8,648 bases of DNA from an uncultured Lysobacter sp. (GTDB lineage: Bacteria; Pseudomonadota; Gammaproteobacteria; Xanthomonadales; Xanthomonadaceae). The stretch is from assembly GCA_946480055.1 (NCBI GenBank), contig CAMLID010000114.1, positions 1-8,648 on the forward strand, written 5' to 3'. The position numbers and the translations under genes are program-made. Shown here one piece after another: positions 1-6,486 of the stretch. Each line of letters begins with the position of its first letter. Position 1 is the first letter of the stretch. The notes below the pieces were generated by a model, which was given only the letters and a program-made list of their open reading frames with translations, was not told the DNA's origin and did not search any database.

Positions 1-91
1 AAACCTTTTTTCCTACCGCTTCCCGCCTTCCGTTCAGGCCGTTCGGCCGTCCCGTTGAGCGGGGCGCGCATTGTGCACAGCCAAATCTGAA

Positions 92-120
92 TTGGGAAGG
101 GGGGAGGCGAAAATATTTTC
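92..120 (+). promoter_or_regulatory. candidate sigma70-type promoter for the DUF192 gene
   Basis: TTGGGA at 92-97 and TATTTT at 115-120 are separated by exactly 17 bases and lie in a short AT-rich island of an otherwise GC-rich sequence. The -10 element falls inside the perfect 12-bp palindrome GAAAATATTTTC (109-120). A start near 127 would give a leader of about 58 bases before the DUF192 start codon. The match to consensus is partial, so this is an inference from position and spacing. Confidence 0.4.
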
Positions 121-184
121 GACTTGACCGCCGCGCCGGCCTGTCCGATGGTCGCCGCACCCTTACGGAACAAGGAAAAACTCG

Positions 185-634
185 ATGTCCACGCTACGTC
201 TGTTGGCCGCCTGCGGCGCCCTGGTCCTGTCCGGTTGCGCCAGCGGCGCCGATTCCTGGGTGGAGCTGGGCGGTCAGCGCTACACCGTAGAGGTCGCCGA
301 CGACGACGACGAACGCGCGATGGGCCTGATGTTCCGCGAAGAAATGCCCGAGGGCGCCGGCATGATCTTCATCCACGAGCGCCAGGAACCGCAGGCGTAC
401 TGGATGAAGAACACCAAGATCCCGCTGGACATCCTGTATTTCGACGAGTCCCGCAAGCTGGTGTCGCAGCAGCGCGACGTGCCGCCGTGCTCGGCCGGCA
501 ACCAGTGCCCGCCCTATCCGAGCAACGCGCCGGCGCGTTATGTGCTGGAACTCAATGCCGGTCAGGCGGCCAAGCTGAAGCTGAACGACGGCGCGGTCCT
601 GACCTTCGGCCCGGGACTGCCGCAAAAACCCTGA
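185..634 (+). CDS. DUF192 family lipoprotein
   Basis: Encodes a 149-residue protein of the DUF192 family (Pfam PF02643), whose biochemical role is unknown to me. The N-terminus is a lipoprotein signal peptide: a short hydrophobic stretch ending in the lipobox LSGC, with the acylated Cys at residue 18. Residue +2 is Ala, so sorting to the outer membrane is expected. The family signatures follow: RAMGLMFRE (44-52), GMIFIHE (59-65) and YWMKNTKIPLD (72-82), then a Cys pair (C102, C108) that could form a disulfide in the periplasm. The start is fixed by AAGGA at 172-176, 8 bases before the ATG. The gene is monocistronic and converges on the rubredoxin gene with 10 bases between stop codons. The length is normal for family members with a signal peptide. 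Identification is secure; function is not. Confidence 0.93.
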   Translation: MSTLRLLAACGALVLSGCASGADSWVELGGQRYTVEVADDDDERAMGLMFREEMPEGAGMIFIHERQEPQAYWMKNTKIPLDILYFDESRKLVSQQRDVPPCSAGNQCPPYPSNAPARYVLELNAGQAAKLKLNDGAVLTFGPGLPQKP

Positions 635-648
635 GGCGGCGGCCTCAG
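621..648 (-). terminator. intrinsic terminator of the rubredoxin gene, sharing both stop codons
   Basis: CTGAGGC (631-637) and GCCTCAG (642-648) form a perfect 7-bp stem with a 4-base loop. Read on the minus strand the stem is followed by GG and then TTTTT (complement of the A run at 624-628), the layout of a rho-independent terminator. On the plus strand no T run follows. The left arm contains the DUF192 stop (632-634) and the right arm contains the complement of the rubredoxin stop (645-647). Confidence 0.7.
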
Positions 649-836
649 ACCTCCATCATCTCGAAGTCGTCCTTGGTCACACCGCAGTCGGGGCAGGTCC
701 AGGTGTCGGGCACGTCCTCCCAGCGGGTGCCGGGGGCGATGCCCTCTTCCGGCAGCCCCTTGGCCTCGTCGTAGATGAAGCCGCACACGACGCACATCCA
801 GGTGCGGAAGACAGTGACGGCGGCGGTCTCGGACAT
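645..836 (-). CDS. rubredoxin
   Basis: Encodes a 63-residue rubredoxin, a small cytoplasmic one-electron carrier with a single iron held by four cysteines. The two knuckles are MCVVCG (C15, C18) and CPDCG (C48, C51). Between them is the usual rubredoxin core (GFIYDEAKG, GTRWEDVPDTWTCP). About ten residues precede the first knuckle, slightly more than in the classic 53-residue clostridial form. The ATG at 836 was chosen because translation from upstream ATGs (for example 911) would add an atypical tail and overlap the thiE start. No clear Shine-Dalgarno sequence precedes it. The gene diverges from thiE-hemL. Its redox partner is not visible; elsewhere rubredoxins serve alkane hydroxylases or oxidative-stress reductases. 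That the pairing with thiE is functional is not shown. Confidence 0.95.
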   Translation of the reverse strand: MSETAAVTVFRTWMCVVCGFIYDEAKGLPEEGIAPGTRWEDVPDTWTCPDCGVTKDDFEMMEV

Positions 837-843
837 ATGGGCG

Positions 844-876
844 GATAATGCGTTTTTGCGGGACCAGCATTGTCCC
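844..876. promoter_or_regulatory. divergent rubredoxin/thiE control region with overlapping -10-like motifs and a dyad
   Basis: The 69 bases between the rubredoxin ATG and the thiE ATG contain GATAAT on the plus strand (844-849), and the overlapping 845-850 reads CATTAT on the minus strand. Both resemble -10 elements, but no convincing -35 is present for either. If the minus one is used, the rubredoxin transcript would be almost leaderless. Next to them lies the dyad GGGAC (860-864) N7 GTCCC (872-876), which could be an operator. All of this is inferred from pattern only. Confidence 0.3.
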
Positions 877-905
877 ACCCCAGTCGCGCCCACGGAAGCG
901 CCGTC

Positions 906-1544
906 ATGCATTCATCCTGGCCGCGCCGCGGCGTCTATGCGATCACCCCCGACGACAACGACGACGCGCGCCTGCTGGCGCGGGTCGATAGCGTGCTAAG
1001 TGCCGGCGCGGTCTGGCTGCAGTACCGCAACAAGGCCGCCGACGTCGCGACCCGCGAACGCCAGGCGCGCGCCCTGCTGCCGCTGTGCCGCCGCCACCAG
1101 GTGCCGCTGATCGTCAACGACGACTGGCGCCTGGCCGCGGCGATCGGCGCCGATGGCGCTCATCTGGGCGAGGACGACGGCGAAATCGCGGCCGCGCGGT
1201 TGGCTTTGGGCCACCAGGCCCTGCTCGGCGCCTCTTGCTACGACCGCGCCGATCTGGCCCGCGCCGCGGTCGCCGCGGGCGCGGACTACGTCGCGTTCGG
1301 CGCGTTTTTCCCCTCCTCGACCAAGCCCCACGCGCGCCGCGCCGCGCCGCAGTTGCTGAGCGATGCCGCCGCGCTGGCGGTGCCGCGGGTGGCGATCGGC
1401 GGCATCACCCCGGACAATGCGCGCGGCCTGGTCGAGGCCGGCGCCGACCTGCTGGCGGTGATCAGCGGCGTGTTCGACGCGCCCGATCCGGCCGCCGCGA
1501 CCCGCGCCTACCGCGCCTGTTTCGACCCCATCTCCTCTCTCTGA
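906..1544 (+). CDS. thiE: thiamine phosphate synthase
   Basis: Encodes a 212-residue ThiE, which joins HMP pyrophosphate and the carboxylated thiazole phosphate to give thiamine monophosphate in the cytoplasm. The TIM-barrel signatures appear in order: YAITPD (11-16), QYRNK (39-43), the ND pair (N71, D72), HLGEDD (86-91), LGAS (107-110), [10 protein letters not shown] (131-140, the substrate phosphate/diphosphate loop), AIGGI (163-167) and VISGVF (185-190). These correspond to the substrate- and Mg-binding positions known from B. subtilis ThiE. The ATG at 906 is preferred over the in-frame ATG at 870 because CGGAAG lies at 893-898, 7 bases upstream, and the protein then begins with the barrel. 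The length is typical. hemL follows after 16 bases, implying one transcript. No THI-box (TPP riboswitch) is seen upstream, so thiamine control through that route is unlikely here. Confidence 0.96.
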   Translation: MHSSWPRRGVYAITPDDNDDARLLARVDSVLSAGAVWLQYRNKAADVATRERQARALLPLCRRHQVPLIVNDDWRLAAAIGADGAHLGEDDGEIAAARLALGHQALLGASCYDRADLARAAVAAGADYVAFGAFFPSSTKPHARRAAPQLLSDAAALAVPRVAIGGITPDNARGLVEAGADLLAVISGVFDAPDPAAATRAYRACFDPISSL

Positions 1545-1560
1545 AGAGCCACGCCCGCCC

Positions 1561-2844
<1,284 letters not shown>

Positions 2845-2863
2845 TCCGTACCGAGTGAGTCGA

Positions 2864-2887
2864 CGGGGCCGTGCACGCGCGGCCCCG
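2864..2887 (+). terminator. GC-rich hairpin upstream of the hemL terminator
   Basis: CGGGGCCG (2864-2871) and CGGCCCCG (2880-2887) form a perfect 8-bp stem with an 8-base loop, 20 bases after the hemL stop. It has no T run. It sits just before the main terminator and may slow polymerase or protect the 3' end. Confidence 0.4.
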
Positions 2888-2894
2888 GAAACGC

Positions 2895-2927
2895 GAACGG
2901 GCCGACTTGCGTCGGCCCGTTCTGTTT
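2895..2927 (+). terminator. rho-independent terminator of thiE-hemL
   Basis: GAACGGGCCGAC (2895-2906) pairs perfectly with GTCGGCCCGTTC (2911-2922) around the 4-base loop TTGC, followed by TGTTT. On the minus strand the stem is followed by GCGTTT, so it may also stop transcripts arriving from the aminotransferase gene on the right. Confidence 0.88.
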
Positions 2928-3038
2928 GCATCGCGCAGCTCTACGTAGGCCAGCGTGAGTTCGTCTTCGTGAACCAGGCTGGTCGGCCCGGTGCGAGCCA
3001 GGATCGCGCGAAGACGCGTTCGCCCACCCGCCGCACGC

Positions 3039-4265
3039 TCAGCGACCGAGGAACCCGGCCAGCGCGGTGCGCAGGCGCGCCAGGCCTTCGGCGAGGTCGG
3101 CGTCGGCGATGTTCAGGGCCGGCACGAAACGCAGCACGTCGGGGCCGGCCTGCAGCAGCAACAGGCCGTGGTCGATACAGCGGTCGAGGATCTCGCCGGC
3201 CTTGCCGGCGTGCTCCGGACGCAGTTCCGCCCCCAGCATCAGGCCGCGACCACGGATGTCGGAGAACAGCGAGAACTCGGCATCCAGCGCGCTCAGCGCG
3301 GCGCGCAGGGCGGCCGACTGGCGCTCGACGTTGGCCAGCAGCGCCGGCGACGACAGCTCGCGCAGCGCGGCGCCGGCGACCGCAGCGGCGAGCGGATTGC
3401 CGCCGAAGGTGGTGCCGTGAGCGCCGAACTGCATGCTCTCGCCGGCGCGCGCGCCGACCAGCATCGCGCCGATCGGGAAACCGCTGCCCAGCGCCTTGGC
3501 CAGGGTGACCACGTCGGGCACGACTTCGTAGCCGTGGCAGGCGAACAAACGGCCGGTGCGGCCCATGCCGCATTGGATCTCGTCCAGGATCAGCAAGGCG
3601 TCGTGGCGATCGCAGAGCGCACGCAGGCCCTGCAGGAATTCCGCCGTCGCCGGCGTCACTCCGCCCTCGCCCTGCACCGGTTCGACCAGCACCGCGCAGA
3701 CGTCGCCGTCGGCCATCGCGGCTTCGGCCGCGGCCAGGTCGTTGAAGTCGCTGTAGCGGAAGCCCGGCGGCAGCGGCTCGAAACCTTCGTGGTACTTGGG
3801 CTGCGCGGTCGCGGTGACCGCGGCCAGGGTGCGGCCGTGGAAGCTGCCGCGGAAGCTGAGGATCGCGCGGCGTTCGGGCGCGCGACCCTGCGCGGTCGCC
3901 CACTTGCGCGCGAGCTTGATCGCGGCCTCGTTGGCCTCGGCGCCGGAATTGCAGAAGAACACCCGTTCGGCGAAACCCGAGGCCTTGACCAGAGTTTCGG
4001 CCAGGCGCAGCGGCGGCTCGCTGACGAAGACATTGCTGGTGTGCCAGAGCTTGCCGGCCTGCTCGGTCAGCGCCGCGATCAGCGCCGGATGGGCGTGGCC
4101 GAGCGCGTTGACCGCGATGCCGGCGCCGAAATCGACGTACTCGCGGCCGTCGCGATCCCAGACCCGCGCGCCTTTGCCGTGATCGAGCACGATCCGGCGC
4201 GGACGGTAGACCGGCAGGTAGTAGCGCTCGGAAAGGGCGAACAGCGATTCGGTCGAGGCGGTCAT
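3039..4265 (-). CDS. argD: acetylornithine transaminase family protein (ArgD-like class-III aminotransferase)
   Basis: Encodes a 408-residue PLP aminotransferase, probably acetylornithine aminotransferase, which interconverts N-acetylglutamate semialdehyde and N-acetylornithine in arginine synthesis. Seen in order: NALGHAHP near residues 53-60, HTSNVF (75-80), NSGAEANEAAIK (106-117), SFHGRT (141-146), LDEIQCGMGRTG with the cofactor Asp at D228, TLAKALGSGFPIGA with the Schiff-base Lys at K257, and GTTFGGNPLA. HTSN and DEIQ.G.GRTG are typical of the ArgD/AstC/GabT group. The ATG at 4265 (MTASTESLF) is chosen because the extension up to 4328 is Pro/Arg-rich and unlike the family. There is no clear Shine-Dalgarno sequence. 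No other arg gene is nearby, so the substrate rests on sequence resemblance alone; succinylornithine or another omega-amino substrate is possible. Confidence 0.9.
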   Translation of the reverse strand: MTASTESLFALSERYYLPVYRPRRIVLDHGKGARVWDRDGREYVDFGAGIAVNALGHAHPALIAALTEQAGKLWHTSNVFVSEPPLRLAETLVKASGFAERVFFCNSGAEANEAAIKLARKWATAQGRAPERRAILSFRGSFHGRTLAAVTATAQPKYHEGFEPLPPGFRYSDFNDLAAAEAAMADGDVCAVLVEPVQGEGGVTPATAEFLQGLRALCDRHDALLILDEIQCGMGRTGRLFACHGYEVVPDVVTLAKALGSGFPIGAMLVGARAGESMQFGAHGTTFGGNPLAAAVAGAALRELSSPALLANVERQSAALRAALSALDAEFSLFSDIRGRGLMLGAELRPEHAGKAGEILDRCIDHGLLLLQAGPDVLRFVPALNIADADLAEGLARLRTALAGFLGR

Positions 4266-4285
4266 CGGACGCGGAGTCGGTTGGG

Positions 4286-4301
4286 GAGAACGCGTATTCT
4301 C
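4286..4301. promoter_or_regulatory. operator-like palindrome upstream of the ArgD-like gene
   Basis: GAGAA (4286-4290) N6 TTCTC (4297-4301) is a perfect 5+5 dyad centred about 28 bases before the start codon, in an AT-richer patch. It is placed where a repressor could act on the aminotransferase promoter. It does not match the ArgR box as I know it. The regulator is unknown. Confidence 0.25.
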
Positions 4302-4335
4302 GCCCAAGTCGGCGACCGGCGCTGGCATTCCGGCG

Positions 4336-4359
4336 CCGCGCGGCCGCGCGGGTTCCCGC
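4336..4359. repeat. GC-only palindrome and adjoining small hairpin
   Basis: CCGCGCGGCCGCGCGG at 4336-4351 is a perfect 16-bp palindrome. It overlaps a second small hairpin, GCGGG (4348-4352) TT CCCGC (4355-4359). Both lie just after the stop of the ATP-grasp gene (minus strand) and before the ArgD-like gene. No T run follows on either strand, so this is at best a rho-dependent pause or mRNA-end structure. Confidence 0.3.
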
Positions 4360-4386
4360 CCCGGCAGCCCGTATCGCCGCGGGCGA

Positions 4387-5484
4387 TCAGTCGAAGCAGT
4401 GCGGCACGAAGCGGCTGCTGTTGCGGGTCACGCGGCCGTCATCCTCGCGCATGCCCAGGCCCGCGGCGGCGTCGCCGACCACCCAGGCGCCGAGCACCGC
4501 GTGGCCGGCATCGCTGCGGTACAGCGGCGAATAGGCCTGGTAGACCGTGGCCGGCGCGGCCAGCAGCGGCGCGCTTTCGAACACCGCCACACCCTCGCCT
4601 TCGCGGCCATGGCGCGGCTTGGCGACCAGCGGCCCGTCGATGTCGGCCGGGTCGTGCGAGGCCTGCAGCAGGTTGGGATGACCGGGAAACAGCCGCCACA
4701 GCAAGGGCAGCAGCGACTTGTTCGACAGCAGTTGTTTCCAGGCCGGCTCGATCCAGCGCGTCGGCGCCACGGCCAAGTGCTCGGCGAAAGGCTCGGCCAG
4801 CAGCCATTCCCAGGGATAGAGCTTGAACAACTGCGCGATCGGGCGGTCTTCGAGGTCGACGTAACGCTGTTCGTGCCAGCCGATCTCGGACATATCCAGG
4901 GATTGCGTCGCGAAGCCGGCCTGGGCGCAGGTCTCGCGCAGGTACTCGACGGTGGCGCGATCCTCGGGCGCCTCCAGGCAGCCGGCGAAATGCACCAGCG
5001 CGTCGGCGGGCAGGACCTGCGGCCAGCGTTCGACCAGGCGCTCGTGGATCAAATTGAACTGATCGGCACCGGCCACGGTGTCTTCCAGCCAATACCACTG
5101 CACCACCGCGGCCTCGAACAGGGAGGTCGGGGTGTCGGCGTTGTACTCGAGCAGCTTGGGTTCGCCGTGGCCGTCGTAGGCCAGATCGAAGCGGCCGTAC
5201 AGCGCCGGCTCCTGCGCGCGCCAGGAGCGTTCGACCAGGCCAGCCGCGCGCGCATCCAGGCCGAGTTCGGCGTAGTCGCCGCGTTCGACCACGTGCGCCA
5301 CGGCTTGCAGGCACAGTTCGTGCAGTTCGGTCGTCGCCGCCTCGATGCGGTCGATCTCGTGGGTGCGGAAGCGGTAGCAGGCGTCGTCGACCCAATAGGT
5401 CCCGTCCAGCGAATGAAAATCGAAGCCCAGGGCCTCGACGCGGGCACGCCAGTCGGCGCGGGCGACACAGGATTCGCGGCGCAT
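4387..5484 (-). CDS. glutathionylspermidine synthase-like ATP-grasp protein (YgiC/YjfC type)
   Basis: Encodes a 365-residue protein of the glutathionylspermidine synthase domain family (Pfam PF03738), close in length to E. coli YgiC/YjfC (about 386) and lacking the N-terminal amidase domain of bifunctional Gss. Conserved blocks: GRFD (R98, D100) followed by LLEYNADTPTSL (111-122; E113, N115), KLYPWEWLLAEP (221-232), RWIEPAWKQLLSNKSLLP (243-260), KPRHGREGEGV (289-299), GAWVVGD (332-338) and a C-terminal block at 342-362 ending in NSSRFVPH. The R.D and E.N pairs match, as I recall, the Gss residues that bind glutathione and Mg, so an active ATP-dependent amide ligase is likely. The natural substrate of this subfamily is not established; the name should not be read as proof of glutathionylspermidine synthesis. 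The ATG at 5484 lies 10 bases after the stop of the upstream gene. It is third in an operon with the RGGFG-tail protein and a DUF350 protein. Confidence 0.92.
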   Translation of the reverse strand: MRRESCVARADWRARVEALGFDFHSLDGTYWVDDACYRFRTHEIDRIEAATTELHELCLQAVAHVVERGDYAELGLDARAAGLVERSWRAQEPALYGRFDLAYDGHGEPKLLEYNADTPTSLFEAAVVQWYWLEDTVAGADQFNLIHERLVERWPQVLPADALVHFAGCLEAPEDRATVEYLRETCAQAGFATQSLDMSEIGWHEQRYVDLEDRPIAQLFKLYPWEWLLAEPFAEHLAVAPTRWIEPAWKQLLSNKSLLPLLWRLFPGHPNLLQASHDPADIDGPLVAKPRHGREGEGVAVFESAPLLAAPATVYQAYSPLYRSDAGHAVLGAWVVGDAAAGLGMREDDGRVTRNSSRFVPHCFD

Positions 5485-5494
5485 CGGCGGCGCG

Positions 5495-5926
5495 TCAGGT
5501 TCCGGCGCTGCGGATGGCGTCGCCGGTGGAACCGAAACCGCCCCGGTAGCCGTTCTGGACCTGCGGCGCACGATAGCCGGGCCGATAGACGTAGCTGCCG
5601 CCGCTGCCGGTGTGGTGCTCGCTGGGGCAGCGATCATCGAGATAGGTAGGGCGCGTCGCCTGCACGTTCTCCGCCGACCACGGCCCGTACCAGCGTCCCT
5701 TCTCGTAGACGCAGGCGTCGCGGTAGTCGCATTCGCAGCTGTAGCGGTCGACGTAGCCATCGCGCACAAACTTCTCGGCCGTGGCCTCTTGCATCAACCC
5801 ATAGCCGATGAAGGCTGCCGCGCCCAGGCAGAACAGCGGAACTCCCAGAGTGCTCCCGCTCGGCTGCCAGAGAACACCGGTGACCATCGGAGGGCGCCCC
5901 CGCCGGATTTTGCTCTGCTTCGCCAT
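5495..5926 (-). CDS. small membrane-anchored Cys-containing protein with RGGFG tail, DUF1190/YgiB-like
   Basis: Encodes a 143-residue protein. A basic N-terminus (KIRRGRPP) is followed by one hydrophobic segment (about 27-45), then a hydrophilic part with four cysteines (C64, C66, C72, C100) around YSCECDYRDAC and DDRC. A low-complexity Gly/Tyr/Ser region follows, and the protein ends in a tail containing YRGGFGSTG (127-135). The tail resembles the conserved RGGFG near the C-terminus of E. coli YgiB/YjfM (DUF1190), and the gene occupies the same place as yjfM between a DUF350 gene and a YjfC-type gene. Unlike YgiB there is no lipobox, so it is probably held by an uncleaved membrane segment with the Cys region in the periplasm. 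The ATG at 5926 lies 3 bases after the DUF350 stop. Overall similarity to DUF1190 is weak; assignment rests on tail and synteny. Function unknown. Confidence 0.8.
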   Translation of the reverse strand: MAKQSKIRRGRPPMVTGVLWQPSGSTLGVPLFCLGAAAFIGYGLMQEATAEKFVRDGYVDRYSCECDYRDACVYEKGRWYGPWSAENVQATRPTYLDDRCPSEHHTGSGGSYVYRPGYRAPQVQNGYRGGFGSTGDAIRSAGT

Positions 5927-5929
5927 GGA

Positions 5930-6328
5930 TCAGTAGGTCATGGCTGCGGCGTTGATCAGGCCGACGCCCAGATGCAGCGTGGCGGAGAGCAGACCGGCGG
6001 CCTGCTCGCCACGCTCCATGCGCGCCGGGAAGCCCGGCAGCAACAGGCGCACCAAGGCGTATGCCGCCGTCTGCGCCAGCAACGCCACCAAGCCCCACAG
6101 CGCAAGATCCATCAGGCTGACGCTGTGGGCCATTGCGCTCGCCAACGGCAGGCAGAAACCCAGCAACGCACCGGCCAAGGCGGTGGCAACCGCCGTGTTG
6201 CCGTCGCGGATCAGCCGCAATTCGCGATGCGGCGTGAACTGCAGATACAGCGCCAGGTACAAGGCGACGAAGCCGATACCGACGCCGAAATAGCCGGCGA
6301 ACGCAGGCAGACCTTGCAAGTACGTCAT
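5930..6328 (-). CDS. DUF350 (UPF0719, YjfL-type) inner-membrane protein
   Basis: Encodes a 132-residue protein with four predicted membrane segments (about 8-30, 45-68, 72-97, 109-130), the size and layout of DUF350. Family signatures are FTPHRELRLIRDGNTA (31-46), GALLGFCLPLASA (53-65), the charged RMERGEQAAG (103-112), and the ending GLINAAAMTY (123-132). The repeated two-helix pattern (a charged/Gly motif before each even helix) suggests an internal duplication. The role is unknown; a channel or transporter-like function has been proposed for the family. It is the first gene of a three-gene unit with the RGGFG-tail protein (3-base gap) and the ATP-grasp enzyme. AAGGG abuts the ATG with no spacer, which is poor for a Shine-Dalgarno sequence, but no other in-frame start is plausible. 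Confidence 0.92.
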   Translation of the reverse strand: MTYLQGLPAFAGYFGVGIGFVALYLALYLQFTPHRELRLIRDGNTAVATALAGALLGFCLPLASAMAHSVSLMDLALWGLVALLAQTAAYALVRLLLPGFPARMERGEQAAGLLSATLHLGVGLINAAAMTY

Positions 6329-6370
6329 CCCTTACCCGAACGATTCCGGGGGGATCCCGGACAGCGCGCC

Positions 6371-6399
6371 ACCTTAGCCGCGCACCGCGGGGCCGACAA
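6371..6399 (-). promoter_or_regulatory. candidate promoter of the DUF350 / RGGFG-tail / ATP-grasp operon
   Basis: On the minus strand TTGTCG (complement of 6394-6399) and TAAGGT (complement of 6371-6376) are 17 bases apart. This would place a transcript start near 6364, about 36 bases before the DUF350 ATG. The -35 matches 4 of 6 consensus bases and the -10 only 3, so support is modest. It sits in the 158-base divergent region shared with the M20 gene; no comparable plus-strand promoter could be recognised there. Confidence 0.3.
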
Positions 6400-6486
6400 G
6401 CGCTGCAGGGCACTGTGCGCTGCGTCATGCGGCGAGCCGGTGCGTGCGCGCAGAATCGCAGAACCACTCCAGGGACCCACACGCTC

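Noticed and set aside
37..48. GGCCG-TT-CGGCC inverted repeat as a terminator of an upstream gene
   Set aside because: The stem is short, the 2-base loop is unfavourable, and no T run follows directly on either strand.
837..905. TPP riboswitch upstream of thiE
   Set aside because: The interval is only 69 bases and has no THI-box core. The CTGAG at 631 belongs to the convergent-gene hairpin far upstream.
2928..3038. Possible small gene or gene remnant between the hemL terminator and the ArgD-like stop
   Set aside because: The 111 bases encode no recognisable peptide and have no start with a ribosome-binding site; only a weak GCGAA/TTCGC dyad (3008-3023) is visible.
2991..4826. Long open frame on the plus strand opposite the ArgD-like and ATP-grasp genes (611 codons)
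   Set aside because: Composition is Arg/Ala/Gln-rich without family motifs, and it spans two convincing genes plus the gap between them on the other strand.
5485..5769. N-terminal extension of the ATP-grasp protein up to 5769
   Set aside because: The extra part is Thr/Ala/Arg-rich low complexity lying in another frame of the RGGFG-tail gene. The family starts close to MRRESCVARADW.
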